Below, piece by piece: positions 36,555-49,119 of a stretch of DNA of 64,000 nucleotides. The position numbers and the translations under genes were made by a program. A model generated the notes under the pieces. That model was given only the letters and a program-made list of their open reading frames with translations. It was not told the DNA's origin and ran no database searches. How positions within the stretch are numbered: position 1 is the stretch's first letter; the number at the start of each line of letters is the position of its first letter. Source of the stretch: Tetrahymena thermophila SB210 (Eukaryota > Ciliophora > Oligohymenophorea > Hymenostomatida > Tetrahymenidae); contig NW_002476500.1 of the NCBI RefSeq assembly GCF_000189635.1, positions 1-64,000 on the forward strand, written 5' to 3'.

Positions 36555-39500
36555 TTTAAATTTACACATAAAATTTAACAAATAATTATTTTTTTCAATT
36601 AAGTCGCGTCCTGTTGCCAATATCTATTATATCATACAAATAACTTAAATACCAGAAATTTGAAGAAATAAAATATTATTTAATTAATTAATTGATCAAT
36701 AAAAATAGAAAATATCTTTTTTATTTTCTACTGTTTTCTTCAAATGAAGACAAATTAGATTATATTATTTAATATGAGGATATAATAAATACCAAAAATT
36801 AATATTAAAATATCTTTGTTACATATTTGAAAAGATACAAGTATATATACAAAAAATATATTTTAAAAAGTAAAGAAAGGTTTCATAATTAATTAAAAGA
36901 GTACCCTTTTATTTTAAAAATGGATAATTTAATTAGTTAGTAATATGTACAGGTAACTAAATTTTTTAATTTATAAATTATGGAAAGAGTATAAATAAAA
37001 ATATTTAGTTTTAAATAATATCTGTTGAATTTGAAATATTTAATACTTTCAATAGTTTCTAAAGCTAATTTAGATTGATTAACACATAGTGACTAATTTT
37101 TGTTACAATTAAAATAGAAGTATAAAAGGGATAATAATATTGTTTTTATCTTATTAAGTTACTTGAGAATTTAATAATGATGATTTGTATTTGTGAATAA
37201 GTTAATTAAAAATTAATACAACATATATCTAAATCAAATTTCCCTTCTTAAGCACTCACTATTGGTTTTTAACAGTCTAAAAATTTTTAGTATCTATGCT
37301 AACTAATTGGTCAACAATTTACAAAATCATTTTAATTTATATATTGTTTGAAGAAATCTTTCTATCTTTAATCTAAAAAAACTTTTTTTTTACTAAAGTC
37401 ACTCATATAATTATCATATTTTTACATTTTAAACTTTTTTTCTTGATTTTACTAAAAAACTAAATTCTTAAAAGCTGAAAAAATAAATATTTAATTAAGT
37501 ATTAGATTTTAGAAATTTTCTATTTACTTGCAAAACTCTTCTTAAAAAGCTTAATTTATATTTTTGTGTTAAAATCTAATATTTGATTTACTACACAGAA
37601 AATCTGTGGATGAAAATGTGGTTAATAGCTTTAATACAAGTAAATTATATAATTTATATTTAAATAGAACAGATAATCTATATGCGAAAAATCTTATAAC
37701 CAACTTTTTTAATATATGAAAATTAAAACTGACCTTTATCAGCCATTTATTACTTTTCATATTTGAAATAAAATACAAAATTGTTATAAAAATAAATAAT
37801 AATTTTTAAATATTCAAAAAAAAAAATGTTTAATATTTCTTTGATTGAATATTAAAAATGTTTATTTATTTATTATTTTTACACTTTCATTTCAAAAATA
37901 ATTTTGCCTCGAACTTCTTAAAAAAAAGTTGTTAATTTTTATATTACTTGTAAACTCATGAATGTATTTTTTAATTAATAGATAAGATTTACTCAGAATT
38001 TAGAAATTGTTAAATTAGTTGATCTTCTAAATTATGAGCTAATTTGCTTATTAGATAAAATGTTAGATATTTGAATTATTTTTGAAGGATCTATTCCCTA
38101 CTTCTTTCTGAAGAGAAAAATAACTAAAAAATATTTTAAGCAAATTCGTCGTCTTAAAATATATTTTATCTTATTAAGATAAAACTAATTTATTTAATAA
38201 ATTGTAATCTTTTTTGTATTTTATTTTTATAAATTTGTGTGATTTTGATTTCTCTATCCCTTAAAAAATATAAAAAAAGCTTATAAATATTTTTTCATAA
38301 GAAATATAACAAACTCACATTTAGTTAGGTATAATATCTATTTATAATAGATATTAAAGTCTATTTATGGTGTATTTTTTTTTATAAATTATATTTATAG
38401 GACTATATGGATTGTCAAAAACAGTATAAAATTATAAAATTTTTTCTTTTCAAGCTTACATATAAATCAAAAGTGAGCTAATCTTAATTAAGAAAAATAA
38501 TTATTACTTGAGAAACCCAAATTATAATGTAGTTAAGCTTGAAATTAACTAAAATATGCAAAGCCAGACTATTCGTAACATTTTTATACTTTTTAGTAGT
38601 ATTGTTATATAGTTCTAAAAACACTAGCTGACGCAAGCCGTATCTTTATTATATAATGCTTGAATTTAAGAAAATGAGCAAAAGGATAAAAGATTAAAAT
38701 TTTTTAGGCAGCATCTGAGAAAAGAGTATTCAAATTATATATATATACTGAAGAATGCTTTTTATAAATAAGAAATAACAACCTCTATATTAAGATTATT
38801 TATATTGGCATACAAATATTTATTACCATAATTTATTAAATTCATTATACCAGAATTTATTAAGTTAAATTAATTTATATTTTCCTTTCAGGTTAAGTAT
38901 TTATTTTGAAAAATAATCAGTTTTAATTAAATTTTGAAAACTGAATAATTAACTAACTCTTTAACATCCAATTTTAATGAGTAAAAAGAATCAGTCTATT
39001 TGCTAAAATTCAGTTTAAAAACTCTAGGACGGACAACCAAATTTAATATTTCATTATAATTAATAAAAAAATATTATAAACAATTATTAAAAAAATGAAT
39101 AAATTATTATTACTTGCTATTTTCTTAGGCTTAGCTGGATTTTGCACTGCTACTATAACTTGTGGTACCAACGCAATTTCTCCAGACGGTACCAACTGTT
39201 ATTGCTAACATGGATTTTATGGTACTGATGCTTCATAAGGTTAAACATGCTAATTATGCCCTAATAACACTACAACTACTTCTGGTACAACTAACACCGG
39301 TCCTAGTATTAATGTAGGAGCTTGCAATTAATGCATTAGTGGTTTCTATGTTACTGCTGTTGCTAATGCTGCTAGTCCCGGAACTGCTGTTTAATGTTAA
39401 TAGTGTCCTGCTAACTCTAACACTTCTTCAGCTATGACAGCTCTTGGCTTTTGTACTTGTTATGATCCTAATGCTGCCCCCTTAAGCTCATCAGTTATTA

Positions 39501-40488
39501 CTTGCACTTGCAAAAGTGGATATAAGGGTACTCCCACTACAACTGCAGGAAGTCCTTCAACATGTGTTGCAAACTCTGTTATTCTTAGCATTTTTGCAGC
39601 TTTATTATCTTTAGTTTTCCTTTTTTGAAAAAAATGGACAATTAAAAAAAATACTCTATTAAAATAATCAATTTTTTTATTGCCTGTAATTTATTACATT
39701 TTTATGTTTTTATGGAGAGGATTTAAGAGTTGATAAGAAGAGTATTAATCAATCATTTTCATTAAATATAAGATATAATATTAAGTTTATTATTTTAAAA
39801 ATTAAAATAAATTTCTATTAACAATTTTTAAAATTAGGATATTATATTATGTATTTATTTTTAATTTTCCCTTCCATCATTCAGGCTTTTTAATAAATAT
39901 CCTTATTAAATAATGAATAAATCAAAGAGAAGAAGGAAGGAAGAAAATAGTAGGCATATATAAATTTAATTTTAGAGAATATGAAAAAAAAAAATAATAA
40001 TAATTACAATTCAAATATATTTATTGAGAAACTTCAAATAAATATGTTTCTTTTTACCTGACTTTTCTTTTATTTATAATTCTTATTTATATTTAATTAT
40101 TGGTTATATTTAATAATAATGATAAATTAAATATGGGGTCAAAGAATGAGTTTTAATAATCAAAAATAATATATTATTTTTTGTATAATATTAAAAAGTG
40201 ATAAATATGTTTCAACTTTTTATCTTCCTTCCTTCCATATTTGATTTTTGATTGTTAAATTAAATTTATAATTGTAAAGAATTAAAATGGTAGAAAGATA
40301 AACAGGCATATAAATATTCTAATAGATTACAATAACCTGATAAACTATTTATGTCATTTTTTATTTGATTTTATTAAATTTTGAGCAGTCAGTTAAAAAT
40401 AATTTGATCACTAAGAAACAAAAAAATAAATTATGAATGCAAAATAAAATAAATTTTTGATGACTAATTCAGTATAAAAAAATATTAC
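36555..40488. repeat. Tandem duplication block B (contains antigen gene at 39095)
   Basis: Second copy of the block at 31618-36165. It begins near ACATAAAATTTAACAAATAA and ends at GATGACTAATTCAGTATA. It is about 0.6 kb shorter than A upstream of the gene. R1 sequence occupies 36.6-38.65 kb. Confidence 0.8.
39095..39628 (+). CDS. Cysteine-rich GPI-type surface antigen, second family (block B)
   Basis: A 177-residue paralogue of the gene at 34751. Signal peptide residues 1-19 (MNKLLLLAIFLGLAGFCTA); CYC 35-37, CQLC 52-55, CNQC 77-80, CQQC 101-104, CTC 120-122, CTC 137-139, Cys 157; hydrophobic GPI-type tail from residue 161. Against its partner the last 64 residues differ at six positions, whereas the first 113 differ at roughly 28, including the region after the signal peptide (ITCGTNAISPDGTN here). 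That gradient fits gene conversion of the 3' end or diversifying selection on the exposed end. In-frame TAA/TAG read as Gln. Start taken at the ATG shared with the partner, 45 nt after the conserved AACCAAATTTAATATT leader. Confidence 0.88.
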
Positions 40489-40678
40489 TGATGTGTTTAT
40501 TCAGCGGATTGAGTCTTCTCAGCTCATAGTTCTTCCTCAGTAAGTAGTTTACTATATCAAAAAGATGGAGAATATTAATCTTATTAACACTTATCTGATA
40601 CTTTTCTTCTTCATTCATATTTTTTATTGTAGGTCTGAAAAAAACTTTAAAATATATATCATATATGCTAAAAAACAT
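40469..40678 (-). CDS. Possible exon or fragment of a minus-strand gene
   Basis: On the minus strand an open frame of 69 codons ends at TGA (40471-40469). Its last two thirds are charged and protein-like (NMNEEEKYQISVNKI, then DIVNYLLRKNYELRRLN), purine-rich on the coding strand and richer in G+C than the surroundings. Just upstream, TTTTTTCAG could be an intron acceptor, so the real exon may begin near 40632 with ACCTACAATAAAAAATATG. I recognise no family. It sits in the short unique piece between duplication blocks B and C, so it may be a stranded gene fragment. Confidence 0.35.
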   Translation of the reverse strand: MFFSIYDIYFKVFFRPTIKNMNEEEKYQISVNKINILHLFDIVNYLLRKNYELRRLNPLNKHISNIFLY

Positions 40679-41089
40679 ATCTCACATTAGTTTAGATTGG
40701 ATTTAAGATTTGTGATTAAAATTTTCTTTTTACTTGTAAAAAAGCTTTTAATTAATTCTGATAAATCTTTTGATGCATTATATAATCATACATTCATAAA
40801 TATAGACCTTCCAAATTATTCACTTCACTGTATAGTCTTTCTATAGCTAGGACTAGAAAGTAGCATGTATAGAAAAAATGTTTAAATATATAGGTTTTAT
40901 TTTTTGGCATATTATTTTATGTATAATATAATAATAAATTTTATTTTATTCATTTGATTGATTTTTAGTAGATATCAAAAAGTAGAATTTGTGATAATTA
41001 AATGGAAACAGAGTGTAAAGTAACAAGAATTTGAGCAATAAGAAGTTATAAATCAGTGAAAAGTGGAGGGAGAGTAATAGGCTTCTGAA

Positions 41090-41450
41090 AATGTCCTGAT
41101 GACTAAAAGAAAACAGCTGATATATCATTTTGGAGTTCATTAATTAACGATTTCTCACTTATTAGCAAAATAAATAGGTTCATCGACAATGTATTATTTA
41201 CTAATAAATATTATTTTCTACTATATAGAAGTATATTAGGGCCTGGCTGGAATTTAAGAAGAAGATAATTTTATTGAAATTCCCTTTAAAAAGTTTACTT
41301 ATGGTATATGTTGCCATTTTTTTAGAAGGTAATTCTAAAATACATTTATTTGAAAAAGGTAGGTATTAAATTTGATTCCTATGAATATCAAAAAACTAAA
41401 TAAGAATATAAATAAATTCATGGATTTGAAAATTTATTTTATGTGAAAAA
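41090..41450 (+). mobile_element. Tc1/mariner-like transposase relic in block C
   Basis: With TAA/TAG as Gln, one frame reads TKRKQLIYHFGVHQLTISHL from 41102, a helix-turn-helix of the kind found at the N-terminus of Tc1/IS630 transposases. A second frame reads KFPLKSLLMVYVAIFLEG then NSKIHLFEKGRYQ (about 41270-41372), matching the part of the DDE core usually written as MVWG-IS-G-SKL. A continuation in a third frame reads FDSYEYQK. The pieces lie in different frames and much of the enzyme is absent, so it is dead. Its copy in block D lies at 48690-49020, so insertion predates the duplication. Confidence 0.6.
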
Positions 41451-41499
41451 TGTTTTAATTTTTTTTAATTTCTCAAATAATTCTATATATTTTTATGTG

Positions 41500-44400
41500 T
41501 ATTTTGCACTAACTAAAAAATTTAATTTAATGTAAAAATAATAATTCATAGCTATTAAAATTAATAGCTAACCTTTAGTAGCTCTATTTTAAAATCTTTT
41601 TTTATCTATCACAAATAAACTAAATAACTAATTTATTTATTTCAATCCTACTTATGTATGTTTAATCTCCTAAATCTAAGGATTTACTAAATTTTCTAAT
41701 AAGATAAATGTTCGTGTTTATATTTTATTTATCATCAAAAAAGTGTAAGTTATCTTCTCAAAAAGAGGATAATTAATTTATTGTGACTTTGATTAAGAAT
41801 GCTAATTTTTTGAGTATCTATTTTATCTAAATTAATTAAATTACTAGAAGTCAAAATAGAACAGATAAAAAGAATTACTTGGATAGTAAAAATTAGAAGA
41901 AAATATTAATTAAATATATCAAAATGAGGATAATTAATTAATAATGATTTTGATTATGAATGCTAATTTTTTTAGTATTTTTTTTAAAAATTACTAGAAG
42001 TCAAAATTTAGCTGATTGAATAATTTAATACACTAAAATTTAAAGAAAATGTTAATTAAATAATTGAAATTAAACCTTATTATTTGCTGATTAATTTCCA
42101 AATCCTCCAAATTAATCTATACATTTTAAGGCATATTTTATTTATACAAGCTAATAAAATTATTTAGATATAAAAATAATAATTCATAACTATTAAAATT
42201 AATAACATTCGCTCCTTTTAAAAAATATATTTATATCTTTTCATACATACATACATTTAAAAGAATTCATTTATTTCTATCACATTTTTTTACGTTTAAT
42301 CTCCTAAATCAAAAAATTTTACTAGTTTTTCTAATCTAATAAGTTGGATATTCTTTTAATTAATAATAATGTTTTTCACTCTTTGGAAATTTATCATAAA
42401 CATCAGTGTATTTAATTAATTTTGTTTATTATTAAAAAAGTGTAAGTTATCTTCTCAAAAAATAAGATAATGAATGATGATTTTGAATATGAATGTTATC
42501 TACATTAATTAAGTTAATAGAAGTCAAAATTCAACAGATAAAGTTATTTGATTAGAAAAATTTAGAAGAAAATATTAATTAAATTTTCAAAATTAATCCT
42601 TATTATTTAATGATTAATTTCAAACCCTCCAAAAAACTATGTATTTTAGATGTAATTTACACAAGCCAATAAAATTATTTTAATGTAAAAATAATATAAA
42701 ATTAACAGTTAATTAGCTATTAAGTTAATTTTTTTATTTTTAAAAAAAGTGTAAGTTATCTTTTCATAAAATTGGATAATTAATGATGATATTGATTATC
42801 AATGTTAATTTTTTAAGTACCTTTTACCTACTAAAGAAAAAAATGTTAATTAAAAATATCAAAAATAAACTTTTGTTTATTATTAAAAAGTGTAAGTTAA
42901 CTTCTCAAAGAGAGAATAATTAATTAATTAATTATGATTTTGATTATGAATGCTAATTATTTGAGTTTCTTTTTTCTATCCACCTTATTTAAATTACTAA
43001 AAGTCAAAATTCAGTAGATGAAATTATTTATTTGGTAAGTTAATTTTTAAAGAAAGTGTAAACCTTATTATTTGCTAATTAATAAAAAATGGATTAATTC
43101 TTTTGAATTTTTTTTATTGCATATTTATCAAATTAACAATTAGATTTGTTTGGTATCTCTTTTTATAACAGAGTTATTAGCTTATTTACTTTCTAGAGGA
43201 GCAACATTTGAAGATTTCAATTTTAGTTTAAAAATGGTACATACTCCCTCTCATCTAATAGGCGCTATTTATAAACACAATGATTTTTCAAAAAAATTGA
43301 TTTCTTTTTAAAATAATATTTATGATTTTTAATATAAAAAAAAATGATAAATTATTTTCCTTTAATTATTTTATTTTTTTACATTTAAAAATATTTGTAA
43401 ACCTTTTACTTACAATTAATGTATTTATTTACCTTTTTTAATCATGTAACATTTGATATTGTTTTGTTTATAAACAATTAATTAGCATTTGAATTAATCT
43501 AAAGCTATTTTTATCTCCCTTTTACATAACTCTATATTTTGTTTGCTTGGTTTACACTAGTTTCAAAGTTGATTTAAAGCTATCAAAATTCACCAATATA
43601 TTCATTAAATTATATATTTAAGATATAGATTTGATCTATTTCTGCATATGTATTTTTATATTCTACTTACTTTTTGTCTTATTTGCTTCTTCAGAAATAA
43701 TCGCTAATAGTTTTTTAGCAATTTAGTTATAAAATTATTTACTTAAAGTAAATAGACAAAGTGTTTTATTATTTTTTCTATATTCGCACATTTTTAAGAA
43801 AGATATGCATTCTTACTATTTAATACGATATAAAGTCGTTTATTAAAAGTTAGGAGTTATAACTTACTTTGAATAGGTTAAAAAAATTAGATATTTGGTA
43901 CGAGTTTGTAAACCACTAATTTAAAGACATTTCTTAAAAATTTTGTATGCAAATTTAAAAGTACCATAAAATGAGAATGATATAAATAAATATGCAAATA
44001 TATTAAACCAGTCAATAACTCATCTACTATCAATGATTTTATTCGTGTGAAAAAATATAAAGAAATTCATTTTAACTTGTTAAATTATGGTAAAAAATAC
44101 TATTAAAATGAATTCAATTTTCAGATTCATTTCTTTGTAATAGCTATTTTTTTTATTAAATTTTTAATATAAAAAGTTAAAAATTTCTTGAAGATCCTAA
44201 AGTTTTCTTTGAATTTCATTTTTAGGTTTCAAAAATACCTATCAAATTGAATTCATTTCTTTTTCAGAGATAAAATAAATCAAAGTTATTAATTTTCTTA
44301 TTTTCTAAAAGAAATTAATTTAAATTAGAATAAACAAGCAAAATGAATTACTTTTAATTTTTTATTCTTAATCATGGTTAAATTCTAGCGTAAGAAAATA

Positions 44401-44640
44401 TTATATTTAATCCTATTTTTACTCCAAAATATTTTAAAAAATAGAATTTAACTATAAATAAAAAATGTACTTGAATGATAGGGTAAGTTTATTTTTATAT
44501 TTTAAGGAAAACTAGACGGGTAATATTAATTTTGAATTTAAATTAATCTGCTTCACAAAACAATTATTCAGTTATTTAAGTTAATATATTAAAATATAAC
44601 CATTTAAACCAATCAAATTAATTTCAAAGATCTTCTATTT
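41500..44640. repeat. R2 repeat in block C with iterated hairpin modules
   Basis: Successive modules begin with GTAAGTTATCTTCTCAAA and continue GATAATTAATTAATTATGA, at about 41744, 42442, 42750 and 42890. Later parts carry CATACTCCCTCTCATCTAAT (43243), TTGTTTATAAACAATTAATT, and GATAGGGTAAG (44477). The same order appears in blocks D, E and F. No gene is recognised. Confidence 0.7.
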
Positions 44641-44735
44641 AATTAAAAACTCAAATATTTGGGGACAAATTTTTATTTTAATTAGTTTCTTCTTGCTTTA
44701 ATATTCATTTTCACTTATATGTTATTTACTTCCAA

Positions 44736-44844
44736 TATAAAAAGGTATTTTACATATATTGATTGTGTCATTTTAAATTCCAAGCCCAACTAAAATAAAT
44801 CATAATTATTAAAAATAAAATAAATAAATAAATAATTTTAAAAA
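44736..44844 (+). promoter_or_regulatory. TATA-like site and leader of block C antigen gene
   Basis: TATAAAAAGG at 44736-44745, then TTGATTGTGTCATTTTAAATT and AGCCCAACTAAAATAAATCA before the ATG. The block D gene has the same elements in the same order (TATAAAAAGG at 52705). Confidence 0.5.
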
Positions 44845-45660
44845 ATGAACAAATTCTTAGTACTTGCTACCCTATTAGCTTTAACTGGATTCACTCATGC
44901 AACGGCCCCATGCCATCCTTCTGCTTAGATAAGTCCAAAGGATAATACTAAATGTGTATGCCCTCCTGGTACCTGGGGCACTGATGGAATATCACAATGC
45001 AATCGATGTCCTGATAATAGTTTTTCCCTTATTTTTGATAATACTGGACCTAATCTCAATGTTTCAGCTTGCAATATGTGTGATTAAGGTTATTATGTCT
45101 CATTTGCAGCTACTGATAATGCTCCTGCTACTTGTACTAAATGTAGTGGAAATTCAACCCCTAAAGATCAGACAACAATTGCTAGCCCTAATGAAAGTGC
45201 CTGTAATGCTTGCATGATTAATTATTACTATGCCTCTCCTCCTTCTAAAAATTCTTTAGTCCCCACTTGCGTCTATTGCCCTCAATATTCTAATACAAGG
45301 TATTAATTGTAGTCTACCCCTGATTTTTGTACTTGCTATGACTCTGGTGCAAATGCCTTAAGTAGTACTGTTACTTCTTGTACATGCAAATCTGGTTAAG
45401 GAACTCCCGTTCAAACTTTTGGACAACCTTCAACCTGTATTCCTACTACCACTTCTAATTCTTCTTCTTCTGCTTCAAATGCTTCTAATGGTTCAAATGC
45501 TTCTAATGGTTCAAATACTTCTAATGGTTCAAATGCTTCTAATGGTTCAAATGCTTCTAATAGTTCAAATGCTTCTAATGGTTCAAATACTTAAACTGCT
45601 TCAAATGTTTTAATTCTTAGTACTTTTGCTGCTTTATTATCATTCGTTTTCATTATTTGA
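44845..45660 (+). CDS. Cysteine-rich surface antigen with Asn/Ser/Gly repeat stalk (block C)
   Basis: A 271-residue protein. Signal peptide 1-20 (MNKFLVLATLLALTGFTHAT). Cysteine pairs: CVC 37-39, CNRC 52-55, CNMC 75-78, CTKC 97-100, CNAC 120-123, CVYC 142-145, CTC 162-164, CTC 179-181, Cys 198. Residues 205-249 are a low-complexity stalk of the hexapeptide ASNGSN and variants (six to seven copies), full of N-X-S/T sequons, encoded by an 18-bp minisatellite at about 45472-45590. The last 18 residues are hydrophobic (VLILSTFAALLSFVFII), a GPI-type signal. It has one more cysteine-pair module than the genes at 34751 and 39095 but the same C-terminal FCTCYD and CTCKSG blocks. Gln is encoded by TAA/TAG at several positions. 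Family resemblance is to ciliate immobilization antigens; function beyond a surface coat is inference. Confidence 0.88.
45476..45592 (+). repeat. 18-bp minisatellite coding for Asn/Ser/Gly stalk
   Basis: Repeats of GCTTCTAATGGTTCAAAT with single-base variants, in frame with the antigen gene. The block D gene has only about two copies, so copy number has changed since the duplication. Confidence 0.9.
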
Positions 45661-46139
45661 AAATAAAGATTTAAAATTTGAAAAATACTAATAAGTAATG
45701 TCAATATTTTATTAAGTATGTTTACATCTTACATGTTTTTATACAAATTATTTGAGAATTGGAGACAAATATTTTTTTTTTTAAATATTTTTTATATCTT
45801 TAAATTTAAATTTTAATGAATTTTGCTTTTCCTGGTATTGACATATCATGAATTGGATTATCAGATATTGATTTATATCAATCAATTTATTATAAAAATA
45901 AATAATAAATTAAAAAGATTTAGCTTTACTATAAGTCTTAAAGGAATATTGATTTAATTAATTTTTCAATATATATTTTGTAAAAAATGTGAATATATAT
46001 TAATTGTTTATATTTTATCGAAATTTTAATTGTTTTCATTAATGGAGGTTAAACATTTTTTTGCTTTCTAATTTTAATTTTGAATGTGTTTACATGTCCA
46101 TTTTTCTATTATAAATTGTATGTAGACCCAGATAACAAC

Positions 46140-48150
46140 TACCTACCAAAATATTAATTAAATTACCAAAATTAAACCTTATTATTTAATGATTAATTTC
46201 CAAATCCTCCAAATAACTTATGTATGTATTTTAATGTGTATTTAATTTTACACAAGCTAAGAAAATTATTTTAATGTTAAAAACAGTAATTCACTATTGT
46301 TAAAATTAACAATTAATTAGTTATTAAATTATTTTTTTTATTATTAAAAAAATGTAAGTTATCTTCTCAAAGAATTGGATAATTAATAAATGATTATTTT
46401 GATTATAAATGTTAATTTTTTGAGTTTCTTCTCTCTTTCCAAGAGGAAAATGTTAATTAAATATATCAAAACTAAAATTTTGTTTATTATTAAAAAGAAA
46501 GTGGAAGTTATCTTCTCAAAGAGAGGATAATTAATTCATTAATTATGATTTTGATTATGAATGCTAATTTTTTGAGTATCTTTTTTCTCTCCACCTTAAT
46601 TAATTAAATTACTAGAAGTCAAAATTCAGCAGATGGAATTATTTATTTGGTAAGTTAATTTTTGAAGAAAGTGTAAACCTTATTATTTACTAATTAATAA
46701 AAAATGGATTACTTCTTTTTAATTTTTTTTATTGCATATTTATCAAATTAACAATTAGATTTGTTTAGTATTTTGTTATAAATCTCTTTTTATAACAGAG
46801 TTATTAGCTTATTTACTTTCTAGAGGTGCAACATTCGAAGATTTCAATTTTAGTTTAAAAATGTTACATACTCCTTCTCATCTAATCAGCGCTGTTTACA
46901 AACACATATGATTTTTAATATTAAAAAAAATAATTATAAATTATTTTCCTTTAATTAAAATACAATTTATTTTTTTACATTTAAAAATGTTTGTAAACCT
47001 TTTACTTACAATTAATGTATTTATTTACCTTTTTTAATCACGTAACCTTTGATATTGCTTTGTTTATAAACAATTAATTAGCATTTGAATTAATCTAAAG
47101 TTATTTTTGTCTCCCTTTTACATAATTTCATATTTTGTTTGATTGCTTTACACTAGTTTCAAAGTTGATTTAAAGCTATCAAAATTCACCAATATATTCA
47201 TTAAATAATATATTTAAGATATAAATTTGATCTATTTCTGCATATATTTACTTTTTGTCTTATTTGCTTCTTTAGAAATAATCGCTAATAGTTTTTTCGT
47301 AATTTACTTATAAAATTATTTACTTAAAGTAAATAGACAAAGTGTTTTATTATTTTTTCAATATTCGCACATTTTTAAGAAAGATATGATATTTGGTACA
47401 AGTTTTTAAACCACTAATTTAAAGACATTTCTTAAAAATTTTGTATGCAAATTTAATAGTACCATAAAATGAGAATGATATAAATAACTATGTAAATATA
47501 TTAAACTAGTTAATAACTCATCTACTATCAATGATTTTATTTGTGTGAAAAAATATAAAGAAATTCATTTAAGCTTGTTAAATTATGGTAAAACATACTA
47601 TTAAAATGAATTCAATTTTGACATTCATTTCTTTGTAATAGCTATTTTTTTTTTTAAATTTTTAATATAAAAAGTTACAACTTTCTTGAAAATCCTAAAG
47701 TTTTGTTTGAATTTCATTTTTAGGTTTCAAAAATACATATCAAATTGAATTCATTTGTTTTTTCAGATATAAAATAAATCAAAGTTATAAATTTTCTTAT
47801 TTTCTAAAAGAAATTAATTTAAATTAGAATAAACAAGCAAAATGAATTACTTTTAATTTTTTATTCTTAATCATGGTTAAATTCTAGAGAAAGAAAATAT
47901 TATATTTAATCCTATTTTTACTCCAAAATATTTTTAAAAATAGAATTTAACTATGAATAAAAGATGTAATAGAATGATAGGGTAAGTTTATTTTTATATA
48001 TTAAGGAAAACTAGACGGATAATATTAATATTGAATTTAAATTAATTTGCTTCACAAAATTATTATTTAGTTATTTAAGTTCATATATTAAAATATAACC
48101 ATTTAAACCAATCAAATTAATTTCAAAGATCTTTTACAAAATTTTTGAAA
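46140..48150. repeat. R2 partial copy without a gene (block E)
   Basis: Matches 42560-44640 in block C (hairpin modules near 46357 and 46506, CATACTCCTTCTCATCTAAT near 46867, GATAGGGTAAG at 47976, TTTCAAAGATCTTTTACAAA near 48121) but stops where the antigen gene and its promoter would follow. A short unique piece, 48150-48339, separates it from block D and shows nothing recognisable. Confidence 0.75.
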
Positions 48151-48689
48151 GCCTAAATATCATAACAGTTTTGGTATGGCATGGCTCGTTTCCAACAAAA
48201 AGAAAAGTGCTATATTTTAATTTTTTTAATTCATTAGAATAATAAAATAAATTACTTATTCAATCAAATTAAGCAAAAATATTTTAAAATAAATTTTTAT
48301 TAAATAAACTTTATTTTTTTAAACAAGATATTTAACTCAAATTTAAAATTTTCTTTTTACTAATAAAAAAGCTTTTAATTAATTCTGATAAATCTTTTGA
48401 TGTATTATATAATCATACATTCATAAATATAGACCTTCCAAACAATTCACCTCACTGTATAGTCTATAGCTAGGACTAGAAAGTAGCATGTATAGAAAAA
48501 AATGTTTAAATATTTTGGCTTGTTATTTTATGTATAATATAATAATAAATTTTATTTTATTCATTTGATTGATTTTTAGTAGATATCAAAAAGTAGAAAT
48601 TGTGATAATTAAATGCAAAGAGAGTGTAAAGTAACAAGAGAAGTTATAAATCAGTGAAAAAATGAGGGAGAGTAATAGGCTTCAGGAAA

Positions 48690-49020
48690 TGTTATGATGA
48701 TTAAAAGAAAACAACTGATCTATCATTTTGGAGTTCATTAATCAACGATTTCTCGATTATTAGCAAAATAAATAGGTTCATCGACAATGTATTATTCACT
48801 AATAAATATTATTTTCTACTATATAGAAGTATATTAGGGATTGGCTGGAATCTAAGAGGAAGATAATTTTATTGAAATTCCCTTTAAAAAGTTTGCTTAT
48901 GGTATTTGTTGCCATTTTTTTGGAAGGTACTTCTAAAATACATTTATTTGAAAAAGGTAGGTATTAAATTTGATTCCTATGAATATCAAAAAACTAAATA
49001 AGAATATAAATAAATTCATG
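48690..49020 (+). mobile_element. Tc1/mariner-like transposase relic in block D
   Basis: Copy of the relic at 41090-41450. Here the helix-turn-helix reads IKRKQLIYHFGVHQSTISRL from 48700, closer to the usual STISRL form than the block C copy. The DDE-core piece reads KFPLKSLLMVFVAIFLEG then TSKIHLFEKGRYQ. As in the other copy the pieces are in different frames and the catalytic triad cannot be assembled. Confidence 0.6.
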
Positions 49021-49119
49021 GATTTGAAAATTTATTTTATGTGTAAATTGTTTTATTTTTTTTTTAATTTCTCAAATAATTCTATGTATTTATTTTTAGT
49101 TGTATTTTGCACTAGCTAA

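Larger units (their letters stand above)
40715..46090. repeat. Large duplication block C (contains antigen gene at 44845)
   Basis: Homologous to 48340-53960, offset 7.6-8.0 kb, from TTTCTTTTTACTTGTAAAAA through the gene to GAATGTGTTTACA near 46090. It holds a Tc1-like transposase relic at its left end, R2 sequence in the middle and the antigen gene at the right. Confidence 0.85.

Noticed and set aside
40946-41140. Minus-strand 64-residue open frame in block C
   Set aside because: It is adjacent to and partly antisense to the transposase relic and is disrupted in the block D copy.
43236-43280. CATACTCCCTCTCATCTAAT resembling the start of plant Stowaway elements
   Set aside because: No inverted partner or TA-bounded end is found; it is an internal part of the R2 repeat in every copy.
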